From assembly GCF_051209875.1 (NCBI RefSeq), contig NZ_JBNTQY010000001.1, forward strand, positions 4,650,001 to 4,714,000: a stretch of DNA of 64,000 nt, read 5' to 3'. A model generated the notes under the pieces. That model was not told the origin of the DNA and did no database searches. It saw only the letters and a list, made by a program, of their open reading frames with translations. A program made the translations under genes and the position numbers. Shown piece after piece: positions 1 through 8,502 of this stretch. This DNA comes from Emticicia sp051209875 (GTDB lineage: Bacteria; Bacteroidota; Bacteroidia; Cytophagales; Spirosomataceae). Positions within the stretch are counted from its first letter, which is position 1; each line of letters starts with the position of its first letter.

Positions 1-387
1 GTCTGCTCCAAAAACACCTGTTTCGATAGGTTTTCCTAAATCAAATTCTAATTGTGCAATCATTTTTTCGTAGAGTGGAATCGCTATTTCGGGACGAGCT
101 GCTTCAATAAACGAAGGTCGATTACCTTTTTTTGTACTGGCATGAAGTGTAAATTGGCTTATCAATAGAATATTTCCATCAACTGATTTTAAGTCGAGAT
201 TCATCTTTCCATCTTCATCGCCAAAAACTCGCAAACCTACAATTTTCTTAGAAAGCCATTCCAAGTCTTCTTGCGTATCGGTGTGAGTAATTCCCAGAAG
301 TATCATAAAACCCAGTCCAATCTGCCCATTAATTTTTTCATCAATCGTCACAGATGCTTGACTTACTCGTTGTATTACTGCAATCAT
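1..387 (-). CDS. dtd: D-aminoacyl-tRNA deacylase, 3' end beyond window
   Basis: Hydrolyses D-amino acids mischarged onto tRNA (chirality proofreading) in the cytoplasm. The reverse strand from the ATG at 385-387 stays open to the window edge (129 codons) and begins MIAVIQRVSQASVTIDE, the usual Dtd N-terminus. The catalytic-site motif SQFTLHAS and the following NRPSF are both visible. The frame runs off the edge just after GVFGAD, so the C-terminal Gly-cisPro (GPVT) motif that reads chirality is outside the window. The family is about 150 residues long, so only some 20 are missing. It lies downstream of mgtE on the same strand. The identification is by motif and is firm; only the end of the gene is unseen. 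Confidence 0.93.
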   Translation of the reverse strand, partial: MIAVIQRVSQASVTIDEKINGQIGLGFMILLGITHTDTQEDLEWLSKKIVGLRVFGDEDGKMNLDLKSVDGNILLISQFTLHASTKKGNRPSFIEAARPEIAIPLYEKMIAQLEFDLGKPIETGVFGAD

Positions 388-390
388 GAT

Positions 391-476
391 TTTTTTTAGT
401 CCACTGTCCACCGACGATAGTCGATAGTTTATCAATTAAATTTTTCGTATCTCAAATCTTGTATCTCGAATCTCCT
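391..476. repeat. dtd-mgtE spacer with two single word-repeat arms
   Basis: The 89-base spacer holds two low-complexity blocks. Positions 398-426 (AGTCCACTGTCCACC, then GACGATAGTCGATAG) resemble the arms of the hairpin at 38167-38237. Positions 444-475 reiterate GTATCTCAAATCTT and GTATCTCGAATCTC. Neither block has a partner arm inside this spacer, so these look like half elements of the intergenic repeat class seen elsewhere in the window. Confidence 0.5.
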
Positions 477-1832
477 CTACAAATGCAACAGCAAATTGGC
501 AATCATCAGATAAGTACCGATGCCAATAATATCATTGGCTGTTGTGATAAATGGTCCTGAAGCAATTGCAGGATTAATACCTAATCTATCAAGTAAAAGT
601 GGTGTAACAGTTCCTGTAAATGAAGCCAAAACTACCACCGAAATCAACGAACAGCACACCACAAAAAATAGTTGTGTTTCGCCACTGATATAAATGTAAA
701 GTCCTGCTAATGAGCCTATTATCAAACCATTTACAAGAGCAACCAAAATAATTTTAAATAAACGTTGCCCCAAACTGGTGGTAATTCCAGATTTTTCGGC
801 CAAACTTTGAACAATCAAAGACGAAGTTTGAATACCCACATTTCCCCCTGTCGAACCCATGATGGGAATAAAGGCAGCCAATGCCGACACTTTTTGAAAT
901 TCACCTTCAAAATGTCCGATTACAGTTGCAGCTAACAAACTACCAATTACCCCCACAATCAACCACGGTAAACGAGCTTTGGCCAACTGCCAAACGCTAT
1001 CATCTTCCTCTGCCTCTCCCGTGATACCCGCCATTACTTGAATGTCTTCTTCGGCTTTGTCGGTAATAAAATCGACCACATCATCAATCGTAATTCGGCC
1101 GAGCAATCGCCCCAAAGTATTCACAACAGGAATGGCATCTAAGTCATATCGCTGCATGATTTCAGCAACTTCTTCCGCAGGGCGGGTGGTTTCTACATAA
1201 ACAATTTCCTCATCTACAATATTTTCAATTTTGGTGTTTTTTCGAGCCAAAATAATGCGTTTCAAAGAAACAATCCCCATGAGTTTTTGCTCATCATCAA
1301 CTACATATACGGCATAAACTTTCTCAACATCTTCGGCCTGCCTACGAATTTCCTCGACGCACTCGCTTACTGTCCAACTGGCATTTACTTTGATTAATTC
1401 TTTTTGCATCAAACCGCCCGCCACATCTTCAGGATAATGTAACATATCCAAAATAAAACGTGCTTGCTCTCGGTCTTCAATAAGAGCAATAACTTTTTCT
1501 CGCACCTCAATTGTTTGCTCATTGAGCAAATCGACCGCATCATCAGAGTCGAAAAGATTGACATATTTGGCAATTTCTTCGACTGTAAAACGCTCTTTTA
1601 TAAAACGTTTTCGGTCGTCTGGCTCTATATGCGACAAGATTTCGGCACCTGTTTCTGTATCTACAAGTGTCAGTAGATAATGAGCAGGTTCACCATCAAG
1701 TTCGAGCAGGATACTGGCAATATCAGCAGGATACAACTCTTCCATCTCGGCCTTGAGCAAAGTTTCGTCTTTTTGCTCAATAGCTGTTTCTAATTTCTCT
1801 AAATACTCTTTGGTTAGCTCGAAAGTTGTCAT
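477..1832 (-). CDS. mgtE: Magnesium transporter MgtE
   Basis: Mg2+-gated inner-membrane channel/transporter, 451 residues, normal for the family. In order: the superhelical MgtE N domain (about 20-130), two CBS domains (about 130-255), then five membrane helices (about 285-450). The ion-selectivity segment FIPIMGSTGGNVGIQTSS and the later ITTANDIIGIGTYL segment with the pore Asp are intact. The CBS pair senses cytoplasmic Mg2+ and closes the pore (family knowledge). It is downstream of rsmA on the same strand, and its start is directly preceded by the left arm of the TTAGGA-type inverted repeat. Nothing is truncated. Confidence 0.96.
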   Translation of the reverse strand: MTTFELTKEYLEKLETAIEQKDETLLKAEMEELYPADIASILLELDGEPAHYLLTLVDTETGAEILSHIEPDDRKRFIKERFTVEEIAKYVNLFDSDDAVDLLNEQTIEVREKVIALIEDREQARFILDMLHYPEDVAGGLMQKELIKVNASWTVSECVEEIRRQAEDVEKVYAVYVVDDEQKLMGIVSLKRIILARKNTKIENIVDEEIVYVETTRPAEEVAEIMQRYDLDAIPVVNTLGRLLGRITIDDVVDFITDKAEEDIQVMAGITGEAEEDDSVWQLAKARLPWLIVGVIGSLLAATVIGHFEGEFQKVSALAAFIPIMGSTGGNVGIQTSSLIVQSLAEKSGITTSLGQRLFKIILVALVNGLIIGSLAGLYIYISGETQLFFVVCCSLISVVVLASFTGTVTPLLLDRLGINPAIASGPFITTANDIIGIGTYLMIANLLLHL

Positions 1833-1835
1833 TTT

Positions 1836-1985
1836 TATAGGAATTAGGACGGGGTCGCCCGTGCGATTAGGTATTAGGACTTAGGTATTAAGAGTTAAGA
1901 GTTTTTAGGCATTAGATAAGTTTGATATTTTCACTTAACCTCTAAAACCTAAATCCTATCTCCTAATACCTAAACCCTAACCCCT
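1836..1985. repeat. TTAGGA-word inverted repeat filling rsmA-mgtE spacer
   Basis: The left arm (about 1836-1915) reiterates TTAGG words and the right arm (about 1932-1985) reiterates CCTAA words, with an AT-rich loop between. TAGGTATTAGGA at 1868-1879 is exactly complementary to TCCTAATACCTA at 1961-1972. The right arm reaches into rsmA, where it supplies the final codons and the TAG stop. The left arm ends a few bases before the mgtE ATG. The same word family fills the spacers at 7318-7483 and 45873-46014. Confidence 0.75.
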
Positions 1986-2758
1986 GCCTCTTCAAACAAA
2001 TTTGTCAATAATACAAACTCTGCTACACCCAATTGTTCGGCTCTTTTGTTGAGTAAATCATGCTCAAAATTCAAACCAACAGGCTTTAAAGCATTACGTA
2101 ATGTTTTGCGTCTTTGGTTAAACCCTGCTTTTACCACTTGGAAAAATTTCTTTTCGTTGCAGTCGAGTTTCTCCACATTATTTCTCTTCAAGCGAATTAC
2201 ACCCGAATCAACTTTGGGTGGTGGAATAAAAGCATCAGGATAAACCGTAAAGCTATATTCAATGTCATAATAAGCCTGTAAAAATACACTTAAAATACCA
2301 TAATCTTTCTTCCCAGGTGGTGAGGCAATGCGTTGAGCTACTTCTTTTTGAAGCATACACACAATTTCCATCACCAAATCTTTATGCTCCAAAACCTTAA
2401 AAAATATCTGTGATGAAATATTATAAGGCAAGTTTCCTATGATGCCAAAAGGCTCATTTTCACTTTGAAAAAGAGTTGCGAGATTCATTTGCAAAAAATC
2501 CTGCGAGAAAATTCGGTCTTCTAAAGCAGGAAAATGCTCTTTCAAATAAGCCACTGATTCACGGTCGATTTCCACTACAAAAGTCTCACAATCAGTTCTT
2601 TTCAATAAATATTGTGTCAATACACCCATACCAGGGCCAATTTCCAAGACTTTGTGATAGCCTCGGTGAAGCGATTGTAAATTGACAATTTGTTGGGCGG
2701 CGTCCAAATCTCGTAAGAAATGTTGCCCAAGATGTTTTTTTGGTCTGACTTTTTGCAT
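1970..2758 (-). CDS. rsmA: 16S rRNA (A1518/A1519-N6)-dimethyltransferase
   Basis: KsgA/RsmA dimethylates two adjacent adenines in the 3' hairpin of 16S rRNA during small-subunit assembly. I start it at the ATG at 2756-2758, giving 262 residues beginning MQKVRPKKHLGQHFLRD, the conserved N-terminus; an upstream in-frame extension has no family match and lies in repeat sequence. The SAM loop LEIGPGMGVLTQ and the catalytic NLPYNIS motif are intact, followed by the C-terminal helical domain. The last residues GVRV and the stop codon are encoded by the intergenic TTAGGA repeat, so the native C-terminus has probably been altered slightly. It is divergent from the TonB receptor gene and upstream of mgtE. 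Confidence 0.96.
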   Translation of the reverse strand: MQKVRPKKHLGQHFLRDLDAAQQIVNLQSLHRGYHKVLEIGPGMGVLTQYLLKRTDCETFVVEIDRESVAYLKEHFPALEDRIFSQDFLQMNLATLFQSENEPFGIIGNLPYNISSQIFFKVLEHKDLVMEIVCMLQKEVAQRIASPPGKKDYGILSVFLQAYYDIEYSFTVYPDAFIPPPKVDSGVIRLKRNNVEKLDCNEKKFFQVVKAGFNQRRKTLRNALKPVGLNFEHDLLNKRAEQLGVAEFVLLTNLFEEAGVRV

Positions 2759-2795
2759 AATGCCCAAAATTACGTCTTTTTCTTGGTAGAATTGG

Positions 2796-2884
2796 CAAAA
2801 AGACAAGAGAATTGAGACAAAAGACAAGAGAGTCTAAATAGTTATTTTTTTTTCTTATGTCTCACGTCTTTTTTCTCATGTCTA
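2796..2884. repeat. AGACAAGAGA-word inverted repeat upstream of rsmA
   Basis: The left arm (about 2796-2835) reiterates AGACAAGAGA and GAGACAAAAGAC. The right arm (about 2855-2884) carries the complementary words ATGTCTCACGTCTT and TTCTCATGTCT. The loop is a T-rich stretch. It lies 38 bases upstream of the rsmA start, in a region divergent with the TonB receptor gene. Same architecture as the other spacer hairpins, different word. Confidence 0.55.
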
Positions 2885-3050
2885 ATTAATAGTCGAGTAA
2901 ATCTACTGATTTATAGTATTTTGAGTATCGGATGTATATTTATTAGTGAAATATCGCCTTTGATCATTAGATTTGTATTAAGTAAAAGAACTAATTTATT
3001 TAAAATATTACAATTTGTAAATGATTGATAATAAGATTTTTACATTCGTT

Positions 3051-3077
3051 ATTCGTCAATCTAAATTCGTCAATCTA
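3051..3077 (+). repeat. 13-base tandem repeat before TonB receptor
   Basis: ATTCGTCAATCTA occurs at 3051-3063 and again at 3065-3077, one base apart, ending 30 bases before the chosen ATG of the TonB receptor gene. It could be a single arm of the word-repeat class or an operator. No second arm was found. Confidence 0.55.
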
Positions 3078-3107
3078 CTTACCATCTCTATTCAAAACAT
3101 ACTTTTA

Positions 3108-5528
3108 ATGAAATCATTTTTACTCTTTTTAAGCATTACTTTTTTCTGTCAAAATCTTCTTTTTGCCCAAACTGGCGGCAAAGCCCAAGTAAAAGGAAAA
3201 ATCATTGATGCCATCACTAACGAGCCGCTGAGTTTTGCCAGTATCCGAATCTCCAATAGTGTTGACAATAAGCTCATTACTGGAAATATTACAAATGAAA
3301 AAGGTGAATTTTCAATTCCTGCTCCTTTCGGAAATTTTGTTGCAGAAATAGAATACATGGGCTATAAAAACTTAAAAATAGCAGCCTTTTCTCTCTCAAA
3401 AGACAATTCAAGTTATGATTTTGGTACGATAAAATTAGAATCTTCGGCCAATGCACTGAAAGAAGTAGTAGTACAAGCTGAAAAAAGCACGATGGAAATG
3501 AAGCTCGACAAACGGGTTTTTAATGTTGGAAAAGACCTTGCCAATGCAGGTGGTTCGGCCTCTGATATTCTGACAAATATTCCATCAGTTTCTGTTGACC
3601 CCGAAGGTGGAATCAAACTTCGAGGTAGTGATAATGTAAAGATTTTGATTGATGGAAAACCGTCTGGTTTGGTGAGTTTCAAAGGTGGTGCTGGTTTGCA
3701 ATCACTACAAGCAAGCATGATTGAGCGAGTTGAAATCATCACGAATCCTTCTGCACGCTATGAAGCCGAAGGTATGGCTGGAATCATCAATATTATCTTA
3801 AAAAAAGACCAAAAACAAGGATTTAATGGCTCTTTTGATATTATTACAGGGCAGCCAGTCAACTATGGTGGAGCAGCCAATATCAATTATCGCCATAAAA
3901 AAGTTAACTTTTTTGTCAATTATAGCATCGCTTATAATATTCGCCCTGGGCGTGGTTCGATTTACCAAGAACGCCAAAGTGGTGATTCTACATTTTTCTT
4001 GAAACAAAATAATAATGGTACGCTTACAGGTTTTAACACTAATATTAGAGGCGGACTTGATTATTTTTTCAATGATAAAAATACCCTTACTGCATCATAT
4101 TTGTACCGCAGAAGCAAGGCAAGAAGGATCACGAATTTAAGATACGAAGATTATCTTTTTACAAGCAATAACTTGACAGGAATCAGCAAACGCCAACAAG
4201 ATGAAAAAGAAACTGAACCAAATTCGGAGTATGTATTGAGTTATAAAAAAACTTATGCAAAAAAAGGGCAAGAATTCAATGCTGAAGTGCGTTTTTTAGA
4301 CAATTGGGAAAGTTCTGACCAACTTTTCACGCAAGAATATTTTACACCAAGCGAAACTCCAATTACAACAAAGTCTTTACTACAAAACTCGCTCAATGAC
4401 GAGTTCGAGAAACAATATTTATTGCAAATTGACTATGTACATCCGATTGGAAAAGAAGGTAAATTTGAGACTGGTGCAAGAAGCAGCTTCAGAGATATGG
4501 TCAATGATTATGTGGTAAATCAGAAAAATGAGTCGGGGCAATTTGTGGTTGTGCCAGGTTTGAAAAATTATTTCATTTACAACGAAGATATTCATGCAGC
4601 TTATGCCATTTTAGGTAATAAAACCAAGAAGATTTCATACCAAGCAGGCCTTCGTGCTGAGTGGACTAACGTAAAAACGACACTACGAGAAACCAACGAA
4701 GTCAATCCTCGAAAATATGCAAATTTGTTCCCAAGTGTACATTTTAGCTATGAATTGCCTAAAGAAAATGCTTTACAATTGAGTTTTAGTCGCCGAGTAA
4801 GAAGGCCTTTTTATAATGATTTAAGCCCATTTTCTACTTTTTCTGACAACAGAAATTTCAATAGTGGCAATCCAAATCTTAATCCTGAGTTTAGTAATGT
4901 TTATGAACTCGGTCATATCAAATATTTCAATAAAGGCTCAATTGGTTCTTCAATATATTACCGTGACACCGATAATAAAATCGAACGTATTCGCCAAGTG
5001 AATGCTTTAGGATTTGCTACTACTCGCCCCGAAAACTTATTGTCAGAGCAGGCTTATGGAGTAGAATTTATGAGCCAATATTCTCCTGTTAAATGGTGGA
5101 AATTAGATTTCAACTTCAACCTTTTTCATGCCAATATCGACGGTAGTAATATCGACAAAACATATATTCGTGAAACAAACAGTTGGTTTGTTCGACAAAC
5201 TTCTAAATTTTCCTTGCCAAAAGGCTTAGATGTGCAGTTAAGGGCCAATTATGAAGCCAAACAAAAAACCGTTCAAGGAAGTCGTTTGCCACTCTATTAT
5301 TTCGATTTGTCGGCAAGCAAAGATATTTTGAAAGGCAATGGAACACTCAATTTTAGTGTATTAGATATTTTTAATACTCGCCGCTTCCGTTCAATTACAG
5401 AAGGAGCAAATTTCCACAATGAAAGTAATTTCCAAGCCAGAAAAAGACAATTTAACTTGACACTCAATTATCGAATTAAGCAATCAAAAGGTGCTGGGAA
5501 GGGTAAAAAATTGGAGTTGGAGAGTTGA
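3108..5528 (+). CDS. TonB-dependent outer-membrane receptor
   Basis: Predicted outer-membrane transporter, 806 residues. I start at the ATG at 3108, which gives a clean signal peptide (MKSFLLFLSITFFCQNLLFAQ); the longer upstream frame would bury it. A carboxypeptidase-regulatory-like Ig domain (about 30-110) is followed by a plug (about 130-220, with SASDILTNIPSVSVD and VKILIDGKPSG) and a long beta-barrel of the 'outer membrane beta-barrel family' type (about 300-806). No TonB box or substrate-specific signature is recognisable, and no SusD gene follows. The substrate is therefore unknown. Transcription ends near the hairpin at 5562-5603. Confidence 0.9.
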   Translation: MKSFLLFLSITFFCQNLLFAQTGGKAQVKGKIIDAITNEPLSFASIRISNSVDNKLITGNITNEKGEFSIPAPFGNFVAEIEYMGYKNLKIAAFSLSKDNSSYDFGTIKLESSANALKEVVVQAEKSTMEMKLDKRVFNVGKDLANAGGSASDILTNIPSVSVDPEGGIKLRGSDNVKILIDGKPSGLVSFKGGAGLQSLQASMIERVEIITNPSARYEAEGMAGIINIILKKDQKQGFNGSFDIITGQPVNYGGAANINYRHKKVNFFVNYSIAYNIRPGRGSIYQERQSGDSTFFLKQNNNGTLTGFNTNIRGGLDYFFNDKNTLTASYLYRRSKARRITNLRYEDYLFTSNNLTGISKRQQDEKETEPNSEYVLSYKKTYAKKGQEFNAEVRFLDNWESSDQLFTQEYFTPSETPITTKSLLQNSLNDEFEKQYLLQIDYVHPIGKEGKFETGARSSFRDMVNDYVVNQKNESGQFVVVPGLKNYFIYNEDIHAAYAILGNKTKKISYQAGLRAEWTNVKTTLRETNEVNPRKYANLFPSVHFSYELPKENALQLSFSRRVRRPFYNDLSPFSTFSDNRNFNSGNPNLNPEFSNVYELGHIKYFNKGSIGSSIYYRDTDNKIERIRQVNALGFATTRPENLLSEQAYGVEFMSQYSPVKWWKLDFNFNLFHANIDGSNIDKTYIRETNSWFVRQTSKFSLPKGLDVQLRANYEAKQKTVQGSRLPLYYFDLSASKDILKGNGTLNFSVLDIFNTRRFRSITEGANFHNESNFQARKRQFNLTLNYRIKQSKGAGKGKKLELES

Positions 5529-5561
5529 CACTTATTAATATTGAGACCTTTAAGCAAAATT

Positions 5562-5603
5562 CATTTTATAGAACTACCTGTCGAAATCGGTGGTTCTATA
5601 AAA
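5562..5603 (+). terminator. Hairpin downstream of TonB receptor
   Basis: ATTTTATAGAACTACC (5562-5577) pairs with GGTGGTTCTATAAAAT (5588-5603), 15 of 16 positions complementary, with a 10-base loop. No long T run follows, so it may be an mRNA 3'-end stabiliser or a weak terminator. Confidence 0.6.
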
Positions 5604-5756
5604 TTATTAGAAAATCAAACTTTTTCTTCCAAAAAAGTACAAACAGCCTAACTTATTTTAGAATCCTCAAGGTGTATTAAAATTCACTTAAGATATAGTT
5701 TTTCTGCTTTTATAGATTGACCTTTATATAAAATTCAACCTATAACAATAAGACTC

Positions 5757-6788
5757 ATGAAAAACTTTTTTTTTCTTCTCATTTCCTTTTTTTTATTCCA
5801 AAGTTCTCATGCACAAAATACACAAAATAGTAGTGCAGGTTCTTTGGCAGCTGCCAAAGCATTTCTTGCCACATTAGATAAAGACCAACTTACCAAAGTC
5901 AGTTTTCCTTATGAATCGGAAGAGCGAAGCAATTGGTATTTTATCCCGAAAGAACGAGCTGGTTTATGGCTAAAATCTATGAGTGATGCTCAAAGAGTTG
6001 CGGCCATGAATTTATTAAAATCAACTTTGAGTGAACAAGGACAAGATAAAGCCATTGCCATTATGCAATTAGAAATTATCTTGAAAGAATTAGAAAATGT
6101 GCCTAATAGCGAACGCCGTGACCCTTTGAAATTTTATTTTACTATTTTTGGTACACCTGATGCAAAGAAATTTTGGGGATGGCGAGTAGAAGGGCATCAT
6201 TTATCACTCAATTTTACTTCTGAAAATAATAAAATTGTTTCGGCAACGCCACTTTTTTTGGGAAATAACCCTGCCATTGTACCAAGTGGTGATAAAAAAG
6301 GCTATCAAATATTGAAAGATGAAGCAAATTTTGCTTTTGAACTATTGAACTCATTTGATGAAAAACAACTGAGAAGAGCCATTCTTTCGCCCATTGCTCC
6401 ACCAGATATGATTACTTTCAATAGTAGAAAATTTGGTATGTTGCCTGCTGATGGCATCGCTTACAATGATATGACCAAAGACCAACAAGTACAATTGATG
6501 CGATTGATAAGCCTTTATGTAAAAAACTATCCTTTTGGTTTTGCCAATGAATTTATGCAAAAAATCGAAAAAGCAGGGCTTGATAAATTACATTTTGTAT
6601 GGATGGGAGAAAAACAATGGGGTGGCAAAGGACATTATTATAGAATTCAAAATGATGTGCTTTTGATTGAATATGACAATACTCAAAACAATGCTAATCA
6701 TGTCCATACAGTCGTACGTGATTTTACCAATGACTTCGGCGAAGATATGCTTAGAAGGCATTACGAACTGGAACACGCTAAGAAATAA
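5757..6788 (+). CDS. Secreted DUF3500 family protein
   Basis: 343 residues with an N-terminal signal peptide (MKNFFFLLISFFLFQSSHAQ). The rest matches the DUF3500 family, including the segment YFTIFGTP followed by WGWRVEGHHLSLNFT and the later HFVWMGE and HYYRIQNDVLLIEYDN. The family is found in the periplasm or outside the cell and its biochemical role is not established; conserved His and Glu residues hint at metal or haem binding, but I cannot show this. It stands alone between the TonB receptor and rfaE2 and is convergent with rfaE2. Confidence 0.88.
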   Translation: MKNFFFLLISFFLFQSSHAQNTQNSSAGSLAAAKAFLATLDKDQLTKVSFPYESEERSNWYFIPKERAGLWLKSMSDAQRVAAMNLLKSTLSEQGQDKAIAIMQLEIILKELENVPNSERRDPLKFYFTIFGTPDAKKFWGWRVEGHHLSLNFTSENNKIVSATPLFLGNNPAIVPSGDKKGYQILKDEANFAFELLNSFDEKQLRRAILSPIAPPDMITFNSRKFGMLPADGIAYNDMTKDQQVQLMRLISLYVKNYPFGFANEFMQKIEKAGLDKLHFVWMGEKQWGGKGHYYRIQNDVLLIEYDNTQNNANHVHTVVRDFTNDFGEDMLRRHYELEHAKK

Positions 6789-6806
6789 GAGAAAATATCA
6801 ATTTTT

Positions 6807-6855
6807 AATAGCTAAAAATAGGCTCTAATTATATCTATTTTTAGCTATTTTTTAT
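6807..6855. terminator. Bidirectional terminator between DUF3500 gene and rfaE2
   Basis: AATAGCTAAAAATAG (6807-6821) is perfectly complementary to CTATTTTTAGCTATT (6835-6849), with a 13-base loop and a following T-rich run. The right arm contains the rfaE2 stop codon (6841-6843), so one hairpin serves both convergent genes. Confidence 0.8.
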
Positions 6856-7317
6856 TTTCTGAATAATGGCACTTGTAGAATACCCTTTCACCAATGAAAT
6901 GGTTTTTACTTCACCTCCATTTGCCATTACAAAATCAGCTCCAACGATATTTTCAACAGAATAATCATCGCCTTTCACCAAAATATTGGGGCAAAGCGTC
7001 TCGATTAATTCTTTAGGAGTTTCTTCATCAAATAAGGTAACAGCATCAATAAAGCTCATGGCCGACATCATTCTGGCACGAGCATATTCATTCACCACAG
7101 GACGGGTTTCTCCTTTTAGGCGTTGGACAGAAGCATCAGTATTTAAGCCAAGCACGAGTTTATCACCTAAAGCCTGTGCTTTTTCTAAATAATCAATATG
7201 CCCAAGATGTACAATATCGAAACAGCCATTGGTAAAAACTATTTTCTTGCCTTCCGATTGCCATTGTTCAACTTGTTTTTTTGCTGCTTCTCGGCTAAGT
7301 ATTTTTGATTCAGTCAT
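6841..7317 (-). CDS. rfaE2: D-glycero-beta-D-manno-heptose 1-phosphate adenylyltransferase
   Basis: Transfers AMP from ATP to heptose-1-phosphate to form ADP-heptose, a precursor of the LPS inner core. 158 residues, the size of the stand-alone cytidylyltransferase-type domain (HldE C-terminal half), with no kinase domain attached. The nucleotide-binding motif is VFTNGCFDIVHLGH, with the HLGH signature at residues 37-40; the C-terminal region holds VKGYSTSAII. It follows the YbhN-like gene on the same strand across a TTAGGA-type inverted repeat. Together with kdsD at 42183-43157 it implies a heptose/Kdo-containing LPS. Confidence 0.94.
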   Translation of the reverse strand: MTESKILSREAAKKQVEQWQSEGKKIVFTNGCFDIVHLGHIDYLEKAQALGDKLVLGLNTDASVQRLKGETRPVVNEYARARMMSAMSFIDAVTLFDEETPKELIETLCPNILVKGDDYSVENIVGADFVMANGGEVKTISLVKGYSTSAIIQKIKNS

Positions 7318-7483
7318 TTTTTAGGTTTTAGGACATAGGAATTAGAAAATTAGGATAGGTTTGTGGAATTAGAGATTAGAATTGCTTTTGGTATGAGAAT
7401 AAGGTAAATAGCTAAAACCTAATTCCTCATTCCTAAATCCTAATACCTATTTCCTAAGTCCTAAAACCTAATTCCTAACACCT
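7318..7483. repeat. TTAGGA-word inverted repeat filling spacer before rfaE2
   Basis: The clearest member of this family. The left arm is about 7318-7385 and the right arm about 7411-7483, each made of reiterated TTAGG/CCTAA words with slight variation. TTAGGTTTTAGGAC at 7321-7334 is exactly complementary to GTCCTAAAACCTAA at 7458-7471. The right arm contains the stop codon (7468-7470) and the last codons of the upstream membrane protein gene. The left arm starts at the base after the rfaE2 ATG. Confidence 0.8.
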
Positions 7484-8454
7484 CTTTTCGGTAAAACAAG
7501 TGTCAATAAAAAGGCAATTACGCCAAAAATAGCTACAAAAACCATTCCTTGCATGGCATGCAAGAATGTAGCTAATGTAATGCCGTCTTGTTGCGAAAGG
7601 CCGTAGAGAACAACAATACTTCCTACCAAGAAATGATAGCTTCCGATGCCTCCTTGCGTAGGAGCAGCCATACCTATCGAACCCATCACAAATATTGAAA
7701 GTGCGGCCAAAGGCGAGAGATTGGCTGTTTCGGGAAGTGCAAAGCAAAGAACATAAGTCATCACAAAATACATACTCCAAATGAGTATGGTATGAAAAAT
7801 AAATGCCGTAGGATTTTTGAGATTTCGGACACTCATAAAACCACTCGCAAAACCACCGATAATTTTGCTAATCTTTTGATAAAAAGGCAGTTCAATAATT
7901 CTTTGCTGATATTTCTTGAATAAGAAATAAGCAATTGCCAGCAATACTAATCCTGCAAATGCGTAACTTCCAAGTAAGAGTGGATTCTTGAATTTTTCAC
8001 CAAAAAAATTAAAAAAAACTTCTTTTAATCGGTCAAATTCTAAAACAAAATTCAAAAATATCAATAATAAAAGTACAATAACATCTATTAATCGCTCAGC
8101 GATTACTGCACCAAATGACTTTTCAAAGGGAATATCTTCAAGTTTGTTGAGCGTGCCACAGCGGGCAACTTCGCCAGCTCTGGGAAAAATCAAATTGGCT
8201 CCATAACCAACCAAAACTGCCAATGTTGTACGAAAAACAGAAGGTTTATATCCCATTGGCTCAAGCATCAAAACCCATCGGTAAGCACGACTCCAATGAG
8301 CCACCAATGCCAACACTGCTGATAGTGCAACCCAACGATAATCTGCTTGTTTGATTTTTTCCCAAAGCGTGTTGAGGTCAATGTCTTTGAATGTAAACCA
8401 AATCAAAACGGCGGCAACTGTAAGCGAAATGAGGTACTGGAGTATTTTTTTCAT
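7468..8454 (-). CDS. YbhN / AglD-like flippase-domain membrane protein
   Basis: 328 residues, polytopic inner-membrane protein of the lysylphosphatidylglycerol-synthase transmembrane (UPF0104) type. About eight hydrophobic segments are visible, starting at residues 4-20, with the family-typical RAYRWVLML and GYGANLIFPRAGEVARCGTL segments and the APTQGGIGSYHFLVGSIVV segment near the C-terminus. Members are proposed to move or modify lipids or polyprenyl-linked sugars; the substrate here is unknown. The C-terminal residues RGVRN and the TAG stop come from the spacer repeat. panD lies upstream on the same strand, 48 bases away. Confidence 0.87.
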   Translation of the reverse strand: MKKILQYLISLTVAAVLIWFTFKDIDLNTLWEKIKQADYRWVALSAVLALVAHWSRAYRWVLMLEPMGYKPSVFRTTLAVLVGYGANLIFPRAGEVARCGTLNKLEDIPFEKSFGAVIAERLIDVIVLLLLIFLNFVLEFDRLKEVFFNFFGEKFKNPLLLGSYAFAGLVLLAIAYFLFKKYQQRIIELPFYQKISKIIGGFASGFMSVRNLKNPTAFIFHTILIWSMYFVMTYVLCFALPETANLSPLAALSIFVMGSIGMAAPTQGGIGSYHFLVGSIVVLYGLSQQDGITLATFLHAMQGMVFVAIFGVIAFLLTLVLPKRGVRN

Positions 8455-8476
8455 TAGTTGGAGTTAGTTCTTTTCT

Positions 8477-8495
8477 CACAATTTGGAAAATTGTG
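8477..8495. repeat. CACAATTT-type short palindrome
   Basis: CACAATTTGGAAAATTGTG is a near-perfect 19-base hairpin in the short spacer between panD and the YbhN-like gene. A sister copy occurs on the other strand at 22302-22320, and a larger relative with AACAATT arms at 13635-13686. It is a dispersed small-palindrome family. Confidence 0.65.
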
Positions 8496-8502
8496 TTACA
8501 AT

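Noticed and set aside
2759..2827. Longer N-terminal start of rsmA
   Set aside because: The extension is read from word-repeat DNA and is not part of the conserved RsmA N-terminus, which begins at the ATG at 2758.
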